DNA of 64,000 bases from Candidatus Opimibacter skivensis (GCA_016722045.1 JADKGY010000001.1:930001-994000), one strand, 5' to 3'; shown: positions 1 through 8,823, counted from the stretch's first letter. Translations and numbers: made by a program. The notes: generated by a model from the sequence alone, not told the origin.

Positions 1-1145
1 ATCCTCATTGGCATGGTGGTGCGTATTATGTGCAGGAAGCGTCTTCAATGATCCTGGATGATGTGATCACGCAGTTGAACCTGGACCAAACTCCGCGTAT
101 CTGGCTTGATCTGTGCGCAGCTCCCGGGGGAAAGACAGGTATAATAGCCAGCCATCTTAATCCGACTGATATTTTAATTGCCAATGAAGTTGTACCTCAA
201 CGAAAAACAATATTGTGGGAAAACCTTGTGAAAGGAGGGTACATGAATACACTGCTCACAAGTGAACAAGCTTCTTCTTTTCGCGAGTCTCTGGCGGATA
301 TTATTTTGATAGATGCACCCTGTGCAGGCGAAGGCATGATGCGAAAAGAACCTGAAGCAATCAACCAATGGACTGAAGGACTGGTAAAGTCATGTTCATT
401 GTTGCAAAAACAAATTGTAAAAGATGCTGTCAACGCATTAAAACCTGAAGGGTATCTGATATACAGTACATGTTCTTATAGTCTTGAAGAAAATATTTAC
501 AACATATCAGACTTCAATGAATCTTATGATCTTGAATCCATACAGTTGAATTTCCCTGAAAAATGGGGAATCCAATCCATAAATTTTAAGGAGGCTATTG
601 GATACCAATTATATCCGCATAAAGTAAAAGGAGAAGGATTATTTATTGCTGTTCTGAAAAATAATTCAAATCGAAAGTCGGCAATACAAGGAAATAAAAA
701 ACTATCGAATGAATTCATTGCCGTTCCTCCAGGAATTGAATCGATTTTGAATAATCCATCTTCATTCAGACTCAGAAAAAACAGTGAATACAATTTATTG
801 ATATTCTCCTCCGCTGAGGAAAAAGCAATTGAAGTACTGCAGAAATGGCCAAGGGCGGAGATCATTGCTCAGGCGGGACAGATAAAAGGAAAGGATTTTA
901 TTCCCGCTCATTTTATGGCAATGTCCGGAATTCAACATTCAGAAGTAAAAAAAATCGAGCTTGATCTTGAAGGCTCATTAGATTACCTGGAGCGATCAAC
1001 GATGATTTCTTCGTCGGTTAATGAGATCGGATGGCACCTGGCATCATATGAAGGAACTATTCTAGGCTGGCTGAAATACACTCCCCAGGGATGGAAAAAT
1101 CATTATCCGATGAATTGGCGTTTAAGATCCCGAAACACTTTCTGA
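1..1145 (+). CDS. rsmF: rRNA (cytosine-5) methyltransferase, RsmF/NOL1-NOP2-Sun family, 5'-truncated
   Basis: SAM-dependent m5C methyltransferase of rRNA. The reading frame is open from the window edge: the codons before the first candidate start (GTG at 30) spell HGGAYYVQEASSM, a conserved motif of this family, so the true start lies upstream of the window. The SAM-binding motif DLCAAPGGKT follows, then DAPCAGEGMMRKEP with the PC catalytic motif, and YSTCSYSLEEN with the second family cysteine. The last ~100 residues look like the C-terminal PUA-like RNA-binding part of RsmF-type enzymes. The family call is firm. The exact target base (RsmF, C1407 in E. coli) is inferred. Confidence 0.88.
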   Translation, partial: PHWHGGAYYVQEASSMILDDVITQLNLDQTPRIWLDLCAAPGGKTGIIASHLNPTDILIANEVVPQRKTILWENLVKGGYMNTLLTSEQASSFRESLADIILIDAPCAGEGMMRKEPEAINQWTEGLVKSCSLLQKQIVKDAVNALKPEGYLIYSTCSYSLEENIYNISDFNESYDLESIQLNFPEKWGIQSINFKEAIGYQLYPHKVKGEGLFIAVLKNNSNRKSAIQGNKKLSNEFIAVPPGIESILNNPSSFRLRKNSEYNLLIFSSAEEKAIEVLQKWPRAEIIAQAGQIKGKDFIPAHFMAMSGIQHSEVKKIELDLEGSLDYLERSTMISSSVNEIGWHLASYEGTILGWLKYTPQGWKNHYPMNWRLRSRNTF

Positions 1146-1210
1146 CACCAAATTGAGCAAAATTAGCGCTCAAAAACACCTTCCTAGGCATTAATTATCA
1201 GACGCTTAGC

Positions 1211-1257
1211 CCATCGTGGCACGACTAGTGGTGGCACCACTAGTCGTGCCACGATGG
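1211..1257. repeat. perfect 23-bp inverted repeat with 1-nt centre
   Basis: Left arm 1211-1233 and right arm 1235-1257 are exact reverse complements around one G at 1234. The arms are GC-rich and contain GTGGCACGACTAGTG and its complement. It lies between the methyltransferase stop and folK. Only four T follow it, so it is a poor intrinsic terminator. It could be a dispersed palindromic (REP-like) element or a cruciform or protein-binding site. Nothing else in this window matches it. Confidence 0.8.
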
Positions 1258-1334
1258 TTTTGAGGAAGGGAGGGTGATGATTTGTTTCGATTTCACAGCA
1301 AATCATTTTTTACCTTTCCGTACCTCTTATTCTC

Positions 1335-1847
1335 ATGCATACATCTATTTATCATCTTTCACTTGGTAGCAACCTTGGAGACCGCATCGCTCAGCTAAAT
1401 CAGGCTAAAAACCTGATTGCAACACAGCTTGGCACTATAAAAGCCGAAAGCAAAATCTACGAAACCCAACCCTGGGGATATGACGATCAACCCTGGTTTC
1501 TTAACCAGGCAATAGCACTTTCATCAACTTTAGAGTCCACCGATGTTCTAAAGGCTATTAAACTAATAGAAATTCAGGCCGGAAGAATACCCGGTGAAAA
1601 ATGGCATGCCCGGCATATCGATATTGATATTCTCCTCCACGGTGATGAGGTGATCAACACTGAAAATCTGACCATTCCGCATCCTCTTTTTCATGAACGA
1701 AACTTTGCGTTGATCCCACTGATGGATATTGCAAGCCAGATCGTACATCCTGTATTACAACAAACTATAGAAGAACTTTATCTTGATTGCCGGGATAGCG
1801 GAGAAGTGTATATATTCAACGCAGATGAACAGGACAACGCCGTATAA
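1335..1847 (+). CDS. folK: 2-amino-4-hydroxy-6-hydroxymethyldihydropteridine diphosphokinase
   Basis: HPPK of folate synthesis: transfers pyrophosphate from ATP to 6-hydroxymethyl-7,8-dihydropterin in the cytoplasm. At 170 residues it is normal family length. It has the N-terminal LSLGSNLGDR motif, TQPWGYDDQPWFLNQA in the pterin-binding region, and the signature WHARHIDIDILLHGD (Mg/ATP-binding Asp pair) followed by IPHPLFHERNFALIPL. The following deoxynucleoside kinase start (1825) lies inside the 3' end of folK, so the two are probably translationally coupled. This pairing recurs in Bacteroidota. Confidence 0.95.
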   Translation: MHTSIYHLSLGSNLGDRIAQLNQAKNLIATQLGTIKAESKIYETQPWGYDDQPWFLNQAIALSSTLESTDVLKAIKLIEIQAGRIPGEKWHARHIDIDILLHGDEVINTENLTIPHPLFHERNFALIPLMDIASQIVHPVLQQTIEELYLDCRDSGEVYIFNADEQDNAV

Positions 1848-2474
1848 GTACATCTGCATTGAAGGCAATATCGGATCAGGGAAGACAACCCTGTGCGAAC
1901 TCATTTCCAATACGTATCCTGCGCGGTTACTGCTGGAACAATTTGATGACAATCCATTTCTCCCTTTTTCTATCAGAATCCGGAGCGCTATGCATTTACA
2001 GTAGAATTATTTTTTATGGCTGAGCGTCATAAACAATTGTCGCAGATCACACTTCAACATGATTTATTTTATGAATTTACGGTAGCAGATTATTGTTTTT
2101 GGAAGACATTGATATTTGCCCGAAAAAATCTTGATGAAAAAGAATACAAACTTTTTCAGCGATTATTTTCTATGCTTAACGCTACTTCACCTAATCCTGA
2201 TTTACTGATCTATCTGCACAGGACGCCTAAAAAATTACTGCAACAAATTCATTTGCGTGATCGTGGTTATGAGAGTGGCATTACGGCTCAATATCTCCAG
2301 ATGATACAGGATTCTTATTTTGAATTTTTTTATAGTCAACCCTCCTACCCTATTGTCATCGTCGATATTGAAGATCTGGATTTTGTCAATGATGCATCAC
2401 ATCTTGAGGAAGTGGAGAAAATTATTTTCAAAGAATACCGGCCGGGTTTACATCGGATCAGTCTGAGATTGTGA
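1825..2474 (+). CDS. deoxynucleoside kinase, interrupted by a single-base frameshift
   Basis: Deoxyadenosine/deoxyguanosine kinase-like salvage enzyme. The first part (ATG 1825) has the P-loop IEGNIGSGKTTL and ARLLLEQFDDNPFLP, then shifts into a premature stop at 2002. The correct continuation in the next frame reads FYQNPERYAFTVELFFMAER and then runs open to 2474 with the lid-like LRDRGYESGITAQYL. The break maps to the T5 run at 1965-1969, and one extra T restores a ~216-residue protein of normal length. No residues are missing and conservation is uninterrupted, so a homopolymer sequencing error is the simplest explanation. A recent mutation is possible. The start overlaps folK. Confidence 0.85.
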
Positions 2475-2526
2475 ATTGTGAATTGTGAATTGTGAATTGT
2501 GAGATGTGAGATGTGAGATGTGAGAT
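2471..2526. repeat. heptamer tandem array (4 x gtgaatt, then 4 x gtgagat)
   Basis: Four exact copies of gtgaatt (2471-2498) are followed by four exact copies of gtgagat (2499-2526). Degenerate copies (gtgagac, gtgaggc, gtgagtt) continue to about 2571. The kinase stop codon TGA (2472-2474) is the first TGA of the array. Because the period is seven, TGA recurs in all three forward frames. Confidence 0.95.
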
Positions 2527-2600
2527 TCTTATAGTTATACTAAGGTTCGTGAGACGTGAGGCGTGAGTTGCTTCTTGAACTGCTTATGATATCTTCGCGC

Positions 2601-3189
2601 TTAACCATTTGTAAGATTCAATTTCCAGTAGCCTTCAATTGTGGCTTTCACGCGGATGGAATGATCGATAAAAATTATCTCCTGAATTGTAATATCAGTG
2701 ACGAGTACAGATGCATTACCTGTATTTGGAATTGGAAATAAGGTTGGATCTTTTTTGATTTTCGCAAGTTGTTCCGAAAATAATTGATTTGCCTTCTCTT
2801 CGATTTTCTTGTCCAATTTTCCATCTAAAAAAAGCCTGGCAAGCCATCCTTTGCTTTTGAGGATGAGATTTTTGCTTTTGGTTTGAAATTTTACATCTTC
2901 GATTTGAAGGTATTGCCGGACAGGATCCCATAACGGATGAGATGCTACTTCAATAGATGATCCTTCATTCTCCTGAATATTGGCAGTTTAAATTGAGCAA
3001 GCCTCCTTCAAGACTCATCTTAAGGTTCGTCAGATGGATATTATCATCGATCGGAACGATGATTTGTTTCTCATCAAGAAAGCTGTTTATCCATGATTCT
3101 TCGATAAGAATTTCGACCCTAAGGGCGGAGCCATCAATTGGTAGTGAATCAAGTTCAACTCCATTCATAGTTAAATGTCTATTTTTCAA
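2601..3189 (-). pseudogene. small uncharacterised gene, frameshifted and possibly 5'-truncated
   Basis: Two reading frames join into one protein. The upstream part (TTG 3189 or ATG 3168 down to a stop at 2965) reads MNGVELDSLPIDGSALRV then EESWINSFLDEKQ. After a one-base shift near 2972 it continues as ENEGSSIEVASHPLWDPV through GWLARLFLDGKLDKKIEEKA to the stop at 2601. The joined product is about 190-195 residues of beta-rich, amphipathic sequence. The pattern PLWDP...TKSKN...GWL resembles DUF4403/LmeA-like lipid-binding proteins, but that is a weak impression. An in-frame stop lies at about 3225, so the frame cannot extend far upstream. The 5' end abuts the divergent sortilin-like gene (3214). 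Decay or sequence error are both possible. Confidence 0.45.
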
Positions 3190-3213
3190 TCCAAAATTAT
3201 CATTACTCCAGTC

Positions 3214-6200
3214 ATGAAATTCAAAATAATACTACCCTTACTGTTGGTCATTCTCTCGATAACAACAATATATGGCCAGCGAAAAAAGATTATCCCGCCA
3301 ACCTTCACGCCCGTAGACTCTTCATTATTCAGAGGTCTTGAATGGCGCAATATAGGGCCTTTCAGAGGCGGTCGCTCCGCTGCAGTCACCGGAGTAAGGG
3401 GTAAGCCAAGCCTTTATTATTTTGGATCAACGGGTGGCGGCGTATGGCGCACCAAAGATGGAGGGCAATCCTGGGAGAATATCTCGGATGGATTTTTTGG
3501 CGGAAGCATCGGTGCTATCGAGGTAGCACCATCTGATGCAAATGTCATCTATGTCGGAGGAGGAGAAGAAACCGTGCGTGGCAATGTGTCCTCCGGATCC
3601 GGTATGTGGCGCAGCACAGATGCCGGACAAACATGGCAACATATCGGTCTTGAAAATTCAAAACAAATTCCAAGAGTCAGAGTAGATCCTCACAATCCTG
3701 ATATCGTTTATGCCGCGGTACTGGGTGATTTATACAAAGACACAAAAGAAAGAGGTATCTACAAATCAGTCGATGGAGGAAAAACATGGCGACAAACCCT
3801 TTTTGTCAATGAAAGAGCAGGGGCTGTAGATTTAATTATTGATCCCAACAATTCACGCATACTTTATGCCTCTACATGGAGGGTACATAGAAGTCCTTAT
3901 GAGCTCAGCAGCGGCGGTGAAGGATCATCTCTTTGGAAAAGTAAAGACAGTGGTGAAACATGGCAAAATATTTCTTCTGCTTCCGGCCTCCCAAAAGGAA
4001 CATGGGGTATCTCCGGCATTACAGTTTCACCTGTCAACAGCAATCGGTTATGGGCTATCATCGAAAACGAAGATGGTGGAGTGTTCAGATCAGATGACAG
4101 CGGAAAAACATGGACCAAAACTAATTCAGATCGCAATCTGCGACAACGTGCATGGTACTATTCCCGTATCTATGCTGATCCATCTTCCGAAGGTGTAGTA
4201 TATGTTGTCAATGTGTCTTATCACAAATCAAGTGATGGCGGAAATTCATTCTCTTCTTACGGCGCCAGTCATGGCGACCACCATGATCTTTGGATAGATC
4301 CTGATAATCCTCAACGCATGATCATCGGTGATGACGGTGGTGCTCAGGTCAGTTATGATGGGGGAGAAAACTGGTCGACATATCACAATCAACCTACAGC
4401 ACAAATCTATCGCGTCACGACAGACAATCATTTTCCATATCGCATCTATGGTGCGCAGCAGGATAATAGTACAGTCAGAATATCCAGCAGGACAGGAGGT
4501 GGAACAATCGGAGAAGATGATTGGGAATCAACAGCAGGATGTGAAAGCGGATGGATAGCTGTTGACCCTTTGAATGATGATGTCGTCTATGGTGGATGTT
4601 ACGATGGTGTCATCGATAGGCTTGATCATAAGACAGGTTTCAGTCGCAATGTGGATGTATGGCCTGATCTTCCTATGGGTCATGGTGCTGAAGGAAGTAA
4701 ATATCGGTTTCAATGGAATTTTCCGATATATTTTTCACCTCATGATCCAAAGAAATTATATGCGGCATCAAATTATTTGCATGTGACTACTGATGAAGGT
4801 CAAAGTTGGAAAACGATCAGTCCTGATCTGACTCGAAATGATACTGCCAAATTGAAACCATCAGGAGGTCCAATAACGAAAGACAATACATCTGTAGAAT
4901 ATTATTGCACAATATTTACGATTGCCGAAAGTCCACGTGTCAAAGATTTGTTATGGGTAGGAAGTGACGATGGGCTCATTCATGTCACAAAAGATGGAGG
5001 TAAATCATGGCAGGATGTCACTCCTGCTTTTTTGCCAAAATGGATCATGATCAATTCAATAGAACCGGATCCACATCTGGACGGAGGATGCTATGTCGCG
5101 GCTACGATGTACAAATCAGGAGATTACAAACCTTATTTACTTCGGACAAAAGATTATGGACAAACATGGCAACTCATCACAACAGGTATTGATTCAAATC
5201 ATTTTACGCGTGTCATCCGATCTGATCCGAACAGCAAAGGAATTCTCTATGCAGGAACGGAGGCAGGAATTTACATAAGCTTCGATGATGGCGATCATTG
5301 GCAAACTCTGCAATTAAATTTGCCTATAGTGCCTGTTACAGATCTGACGATAAAAAATAACAATCTGATCGCTGCGACGCAAGGCAGAAGTTTCTGGATA
5401 CTGGATGATCTCAATCAGCTAAGACAATTGAAGCCAACGACTCCAAAGGAATTGACTGTTTATCAACCGGAGGATTTTTACCGGATGACAGGATATTCCG
5501 GAAAGAGCACCGTAGAAGGAACAAATTATGCAGGTGGTCTGAATGTATATTACTTTTTACCTGACTCACTAAAAAAAGATGACACTTTAGCGATAACAGT
5601 TTTCACTTCGGCAGGAGATACGATTGTGTCTTATAGCTCAGCACCTAAAGAGAAAAATGAAAAGCTCACGCCGAAGAAAGGCATGAACAAATTCAATTGG
5701 AATCTGCAATACAAACCTGCCGTCGGATTTGAGGGAATGATTCTTTGGGGAGGTGGTCTTTCAGGACCAAGAGCTGTTCCAGGAAGTTATGCAGTCGAGT
5801 TCAATTATAATCACAAGCTTATCCGGAAATCTTTTACAATCCTACAAGATCCCAGATCCAAAGCCACAACTCAGCATTACACTCTTTATCATGAATTTGT
5901 AATGGAAGTAAGTAAAAAAATGACAGAAGCCAATAAAACTATCATTATCATCAGGGATATCAGGCAACAATTAAAAAATTATATGGAGCGAGTTCCAAAA
6001 GAAGATGAGTTGAAAAAAGAGATTGGAAAAATAGACAGTGTGATGACAAAAATTGAGGAGGCTTTGTATCAGACTAAAAACAAAAGCGGGCAAGACCCTT
6101 TGAATTATCCGGTACGACTTACAGATAAGTTAGCATACCTGAAAAGTATAATGGGAAGTGGCGAATATCCTCCGACAGAACAAGCCTATGACGTGAGGAA

Positions 6201-6327
6201 AGAATTGGAAGCTGAAATTGATGTTCAACTGGCATTGTTTGAAAAAGTAAAAAATGAGATGATTCCGGTCTTCAATCAAATGATTCGTGATAAGCATATT
6301 GATGCGATCATTTTGAAAAAAGGCTAA
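3214..6327 (+). CDS. secreted Asp-box / VPS10-sortilin-like beta-propeller protein
   Basis: A large exported protein of 1037 residues. The start is set at ATG 3214 because it gives a clean signal peptide (MKFKIILPLLLVILS, cleavage near YGQ); the open frame begins 13 codons earlier. At least nine Asp-box (BNR) motifs of the form DxGxTW are visible (DGGQSWENI, DAGQTWQHI, DGGKTWRQT, DSGETWQNI, DSGKTWTKT, DEGQSWKTI, DGGKSWQDV, DYGQTWQLI, DDGDHWQTL). They indicate one or two propellers of the sortilin/VPS10 glycosyl-hydrolase-like group. The last ~200 residues are helical and charged, with no T9SS sorting domain. Such proteins are often annotated as glycosyl hydrolases. I see no catalytic evidence for that, so the substrate is unknown. 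Confidence 0.85.
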   Translation: MKFKIILPLLLVILSITTIYGQRKKIIPPTFTPVDSSLFRGLEWRNIGPFRGGRSAAVTGVRGKPSLYYFGSTGGGVWRTKDGGQSWENISDGFFGGSIGAIEVAPSDANVIYVGGGEETVRGNVSSGSGMWRSTDAGQTWQHIGLENSKQIPRVRVDPHNPDIVYAAVLGDLYKDTKERGIYKSVDGGKTWRQTLFVNERAGAVDLIIDPNNSRILYASTWRVHRSPYELSSGGEGSSLWKSKDSGETWQNISSASGLPKGTWGISGITVSPVNSNRLWAIIENEDGGVFRSDDSGKTWTKTNSDRNLRQRAWYYSRIYADPSSEGVVYVVNVSYHKSSDGGNSFSSYGASHGDHHDLWIDPDNPQRMIIGDDGGAQVSYDGGENWSTYHNQPTAQIYRVTTDNHFPYRIYGAQQDNSTVRISSRTGGGTIGEDDWESTAGCESGWIAVDPLNDDVVYGGCYDGVIDRLDHKTGFSRNVDVWPDLPMGHGAEGSKYRFQWNFPIYFSPHDPKKLYAASNYLHVTTDEGQSWKTISPDLTRNDTAKLKPSGGPITKDNTSVEYYCTIFTIAESPRVKDLLWVGSDDGLIHVTKDGGKSWQDVTPAFLPKWIMINSIEPDPHLDGGCYVAATMYKSGDYKPYLLRTKDYGQTWQLITTGIDSNHFTRVIRSDPNSKGILYAGTEAGIYISFDDGDHWQTLQLNLPIVPVTDLTIKNNNLIAATQGRSFWILDDLNQLRQLKPTTPKELTVYQPEDFYRMTGYSGKSTVEGTNYAGGLNVYYFLPDSLKKDDTLAITVFTSAGDTIVSYSSAPKEKNEKLTPKKGMNKFNWNLQYKPAVGFEGMILWGGGLSGPRAVPGSYAVEFNYNHKLIRKSFTILQDPRSKATTQHYTLYHEFVMEVSKKMTEANKTIIIIRDIRQQLKNYMERVPKEDELKKEIGKIDSVMTKIEEALYQTKNKSGQDPLNYPVRLTDKLAYLKSIMGSGEYPPTEQAYDVRKELEAEIDVQLALFEKVKNEMIPVFNQMIRDKHIDAIILKKG

Positions 6328-6425
6328 GGCAAATAAGGCTAAGGCAAATAAGGCTAAGGCTAAATAGGCTAAGGCTAAAGAATCTAAGAAAAAAAGGCTA
6401 AAAAAAAAAATAGGCTAAGGCAAAT
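6324..6425. repeat. GGCTAAGGCAAATA-type tandem array at a stop codon
   Basis: Degenerate 14-nt units (ggctaaggcaaata, then ggctaaggctaaata and shorter variants) begin inside the final GGC-TAA codons of the preceding gene. TAA recurs in several frames. The last unit (AAGGCAAA, ~6418-6425) is complementary to TTTGCCTT in the next array, so the two arrays could pair in RNA. Confidence 0.85.
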
Positions 6426-6455
6426 TATCATTGTTCTTGTTTTGAAATTAAGATT

Positions 6456-6515
6456 CCTTTGCCTTCTCCTTTGCCTTCTCCTTTGCCTTCTCCTTTGCCT
6501 TCTCCTTTGCCTTCT
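6456..6515. repeat. five perfect copies of the 12-mer cctttgccttct
   Basis: Exact 12-nt units run from 6456 to 6515 just upstream of purL. The reverse complement (agaaggcaaagg) resembles both the array at 6324-6425 and the ggagaaggcgga pair at 25510-25533, suggesting a dispersed family. Confidence 0.95.
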
Positions 6516-6543
6516 CTTTTTCCCTACTTTGCCCGTGATATAT

Positions 6544-6551
6544 TACTTTTG
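6544..6551 (+). promoter_or_regulatory. -7 element TACTTTTG for purL
   Basis: Exact match to the Bacteroidota -7 consensus TAnnTTTG, 12 nt before the purL ATG, followed by CGGC. A TTTG lies 12 nt upstream (6528-6531), shorter than the usual spacing to the -33 element. Confidence 0.55.
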
Positions 6552-6563
6552 CGGCATATATGA

Positions 6564-8801
6564 ATGGTTATGCAGGAAACTGAACAGGTGGTTGATTTTA
6601 AGGTTGCCAGCCAATTAGGGCTTTCTAAGGATGAATTCGATCACATATGTGATGTCCTGGGCAGGGAGCCAAACTTTACAGAATTGAGCATTTACTCAGT
6701 TATGTGGAGTGAACATTGCTCTTATAAAAATTCAATTAAATATCTAAAGACACTTCCAAGAGATGGTGGCCGTCTTCTCGTCGCAGCAGGTGAAGAAAAT
6801 GCCGGATTGATTGATATTGGGGACGGGATTGCCTGTGCATTTAAGATTGAATCACACAATCACCCCTCTGCGATTGAGCCTTATCAAGGAGCTGCGACAG
6901 GAGTGGGTGGAATTCACCGTGATATTTTCACAATGGGTGCAAGACCTATTGCTGCACTCAATTCTCTTCGTTTCGGAGATCCCTCATCTGCTCACATGCG
7001 ACACTTGGTAAAGGGCGTAGTCAGTGGAATCGGTGATTACGGCAATTGTCTTGGCGTCCCGACAGTGGGTGGAGAAGTTTATTTTGATCCTTGCTATCAG
7101 CAAAATATTCTTGTCAATGCCATGTCTGTTGGCATTGTCAAAATAGGAGAAACTGTATCTGCATGTGCTGATGGGCCCGGCAATCCGGTTTTTATTGTTG
7201 GTTCTGCTACAGGTAGAGACGGTATCCACGGAGCTACGTTTGCCTCTGCGGATCTGACAGAAGATTCTGCGGAGGATTTGCCTGCAGTTCAGGTGGGAGA
7301 TCCATTCCAGGAAAAATTACTTCTTGAGGCTTCACTTGAGATCATCAAAACAGGTGCTGTAGTCGGAATGCAGGACATGGGTGCTGCCGGGATCACATGT
7401 TCAACTTCAGAAATGAGTGCCAAGTCAGGAACCGGCATGCGGATCAACCTCGATCTTGTGCCGACACGTCAAAAAAATATGCATGCCTGGGAGATCCTGC
7501 TGTCTGAAAGCCAGGAGCGTATGCTTGTTGTCGTTGAGAAAGGAAAAGAATCAGAAATCCTGAAGGTATTTGACAAATGGGATCTCGAATGTTCTCAGAT
7601 AGGTGAAGTAACTAATTCAGGAAGACTGGAATACTACAGACACGGTGAAAAAGTAGCTGATGTCCCTGCACATTCACTTGTACTCGGAGGTGGTGCCCCT
7701 GTCTATGATCGCGAATACAATCGTCCAACATACATGGATCAGATCAAAGCATTTGATCCACCAAAGAAATCTCTCGCTGAATTAGTCGGCATTGCAAAAA
7801 AAATAATTTCTTCACCCAATGTAGCTTCAAAGCGATGGGTGTATGAGCAATATGATCACACTGTAAGAACAGGAAATACAAATACAAACGAGCCTTCTGA
7901 TGCTACAATCATAAGGCTCAAAGATTCTGACAAATCACTTGCTGTCACCGTCGACTGCAATAGCGCATATGTTTATGCCGATCCGTACAAGGGAGCATTA
8001 ATCGCAGTTTCAGAGGCTGCAAGAAATATAAGATGTTCTGGTGCGATTCCATTGGGTGTTACAAATTGTCTCAATTTTGGAAATCCGTATAATCCTGAGG
8101 TATACTATCAATTTGTGAATGCACTAAAAGGGATGGGTGATGCGTGCAGGAAATACAATACACCGGTGACAGGTGGAAATGTGAGCTTTTACAATCAATC
8201 TGTTTTAAAGGACAAGACTGAACCCGTTTTCCCTACACCCACTATTGGCATGGTCGGATTGCTGGAAGATCCTAAATTGAGGACGACAATTCCTTTCAAA
8301 AAAACAGGCGATATCATTGTTCTCCTAGGGCCATTGCCCTTGAATGCACATAGCTCTGTCTATGTGCGTGAGATCCTTGATAATCGTTTGACACTTTGTC
8401 CTGACTTTGAGCTTGAGATGGAATATAAGGTTCAGATGATGATGACAGATCTTATCCATCGATCTCTGATCCAGGGGGCACATGATGTATCTGAAGGGGG
8501 GCTTTTCACTACTTTAATGGAAAGCGCCATGGCTGGGAGACTTGGATTTTCAGTTTCGATCCCGAATGAAAGCCGTGGAGATATATTTCTATTTAGTGAA
8601 AGCCAGAGCCGCATCGTCATTTCTGTTTCTTTAGAAAACTTTAAGACTATTGAGGACCTCGCTGATAAACAAGGCATCCCATTCCTTCGTTTAGGTGTTG
8701 TGACTTCGTCGAGTTTGTCAATAGAAGGAATGGATTTAGGGCATTTATCAGAATGGAATAACCTTTATCAAAACACGTTATCAACGATTCTCGACCAATA
8801 A
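6564..8801 (+). CDS. purL: phosphoribosylformylglycinamidine synthase subunit PurL
   Basis: FGAM synthase catalytic subunit of purine synthesis: ATP-dependent amination of FGAR using ammonia from a PurQ glutaminase. At 745 residues it is the short form that needs separate PurQ and PurS; neither is in this window. Motifs: YSVMWSEHCSYKNS near residue 45, KIESHNHPSAIEPYQGAATG (nucleotide/metal-binding His), GMQDMGAAGITCSTSEM, and the second AIR-synthase-like half with TGGNVSFYNQ and GAHDVSEGG. ATG 6564 is used; ATG 6570 is an in-frame alternative, and the out-of-frame ATG at 6560 is not used. Confidence 0.96.
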   Translation: MVMQETEQVVDFKVASQLGLSKDEFDHICDVLGREPNFTELSIYSVMWSEHCSYKNSIKYLKTLPRDGGRLLVAAGEENAGLIDIGDGIACAFKIESHNHPSAIEPYQGAATGVGGIHRDIFTMGARPIAALNSLRFGDPSSAHMRHLVKGVVSGIGDYGNCLGVPTVGGEVYFDPCYQQNILVNAMSVGIVKIGETVSACADGPGNPVFIVGSATGRDGIHGATFASADLTEDSAEDLPAVQVGDPFQEKLLLEASLEIIKTGAVVGMQDMGAAGITCSTSEMSAKSGTGMRINLDLVPTRQKNMHAWEILLSESQERMLVVVEKGKESEILKVFDKWDLECSQIGEVTNSGRLEYYRHGEKVADVPAHSLVLGGGAPVYDREYNRPTYMDQIKAFDPPKKSLAELVGIAKKIISSPNVASKRWVYEQYDHTVRTGNTNTNEPSDATIIRLKDSDKSLAVTVDCNSAYVYADPYKGALIAVSEAARNIRCSGAIPLGVTNCLNFGNPYNPEVYYQFVNALKGMGDACRKYNTPVTGGNVSFYNQSVLKDKTEPVFPTPTIGMVGLLEDPKLRTTIPFKKTGDIIVLLGPLPLNAHSSVYVREILDNRLTLCPDFELEMEYKVQMMMTDLIHRSLIQGAHDVSEGGLFTTLMESAMAGRLGFSVSIPNESRGDIFLFSESQSRIVISVSLENFKTIEDLADKQGIPFLRLGVVTSSSLSIEGMDLGHLSEWNNLYQNTLSTILDQ

Positions 8802-8823
8802 ACATTCAATCAAATATTGCACT

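Noticed and set aside
1211..1257. Intrinsic terminator of the methyltransferase gene
   Set aside because: Stem is strong but no T tract of useful length follows in either direction.
2716..2931. Minus-strand open frame with basic composition
   Set aside because: It is the out-of-frame shadow of the damaged gene at 2601-3189; the true frame reads the PLWDP and GWLARLFLDG segments.
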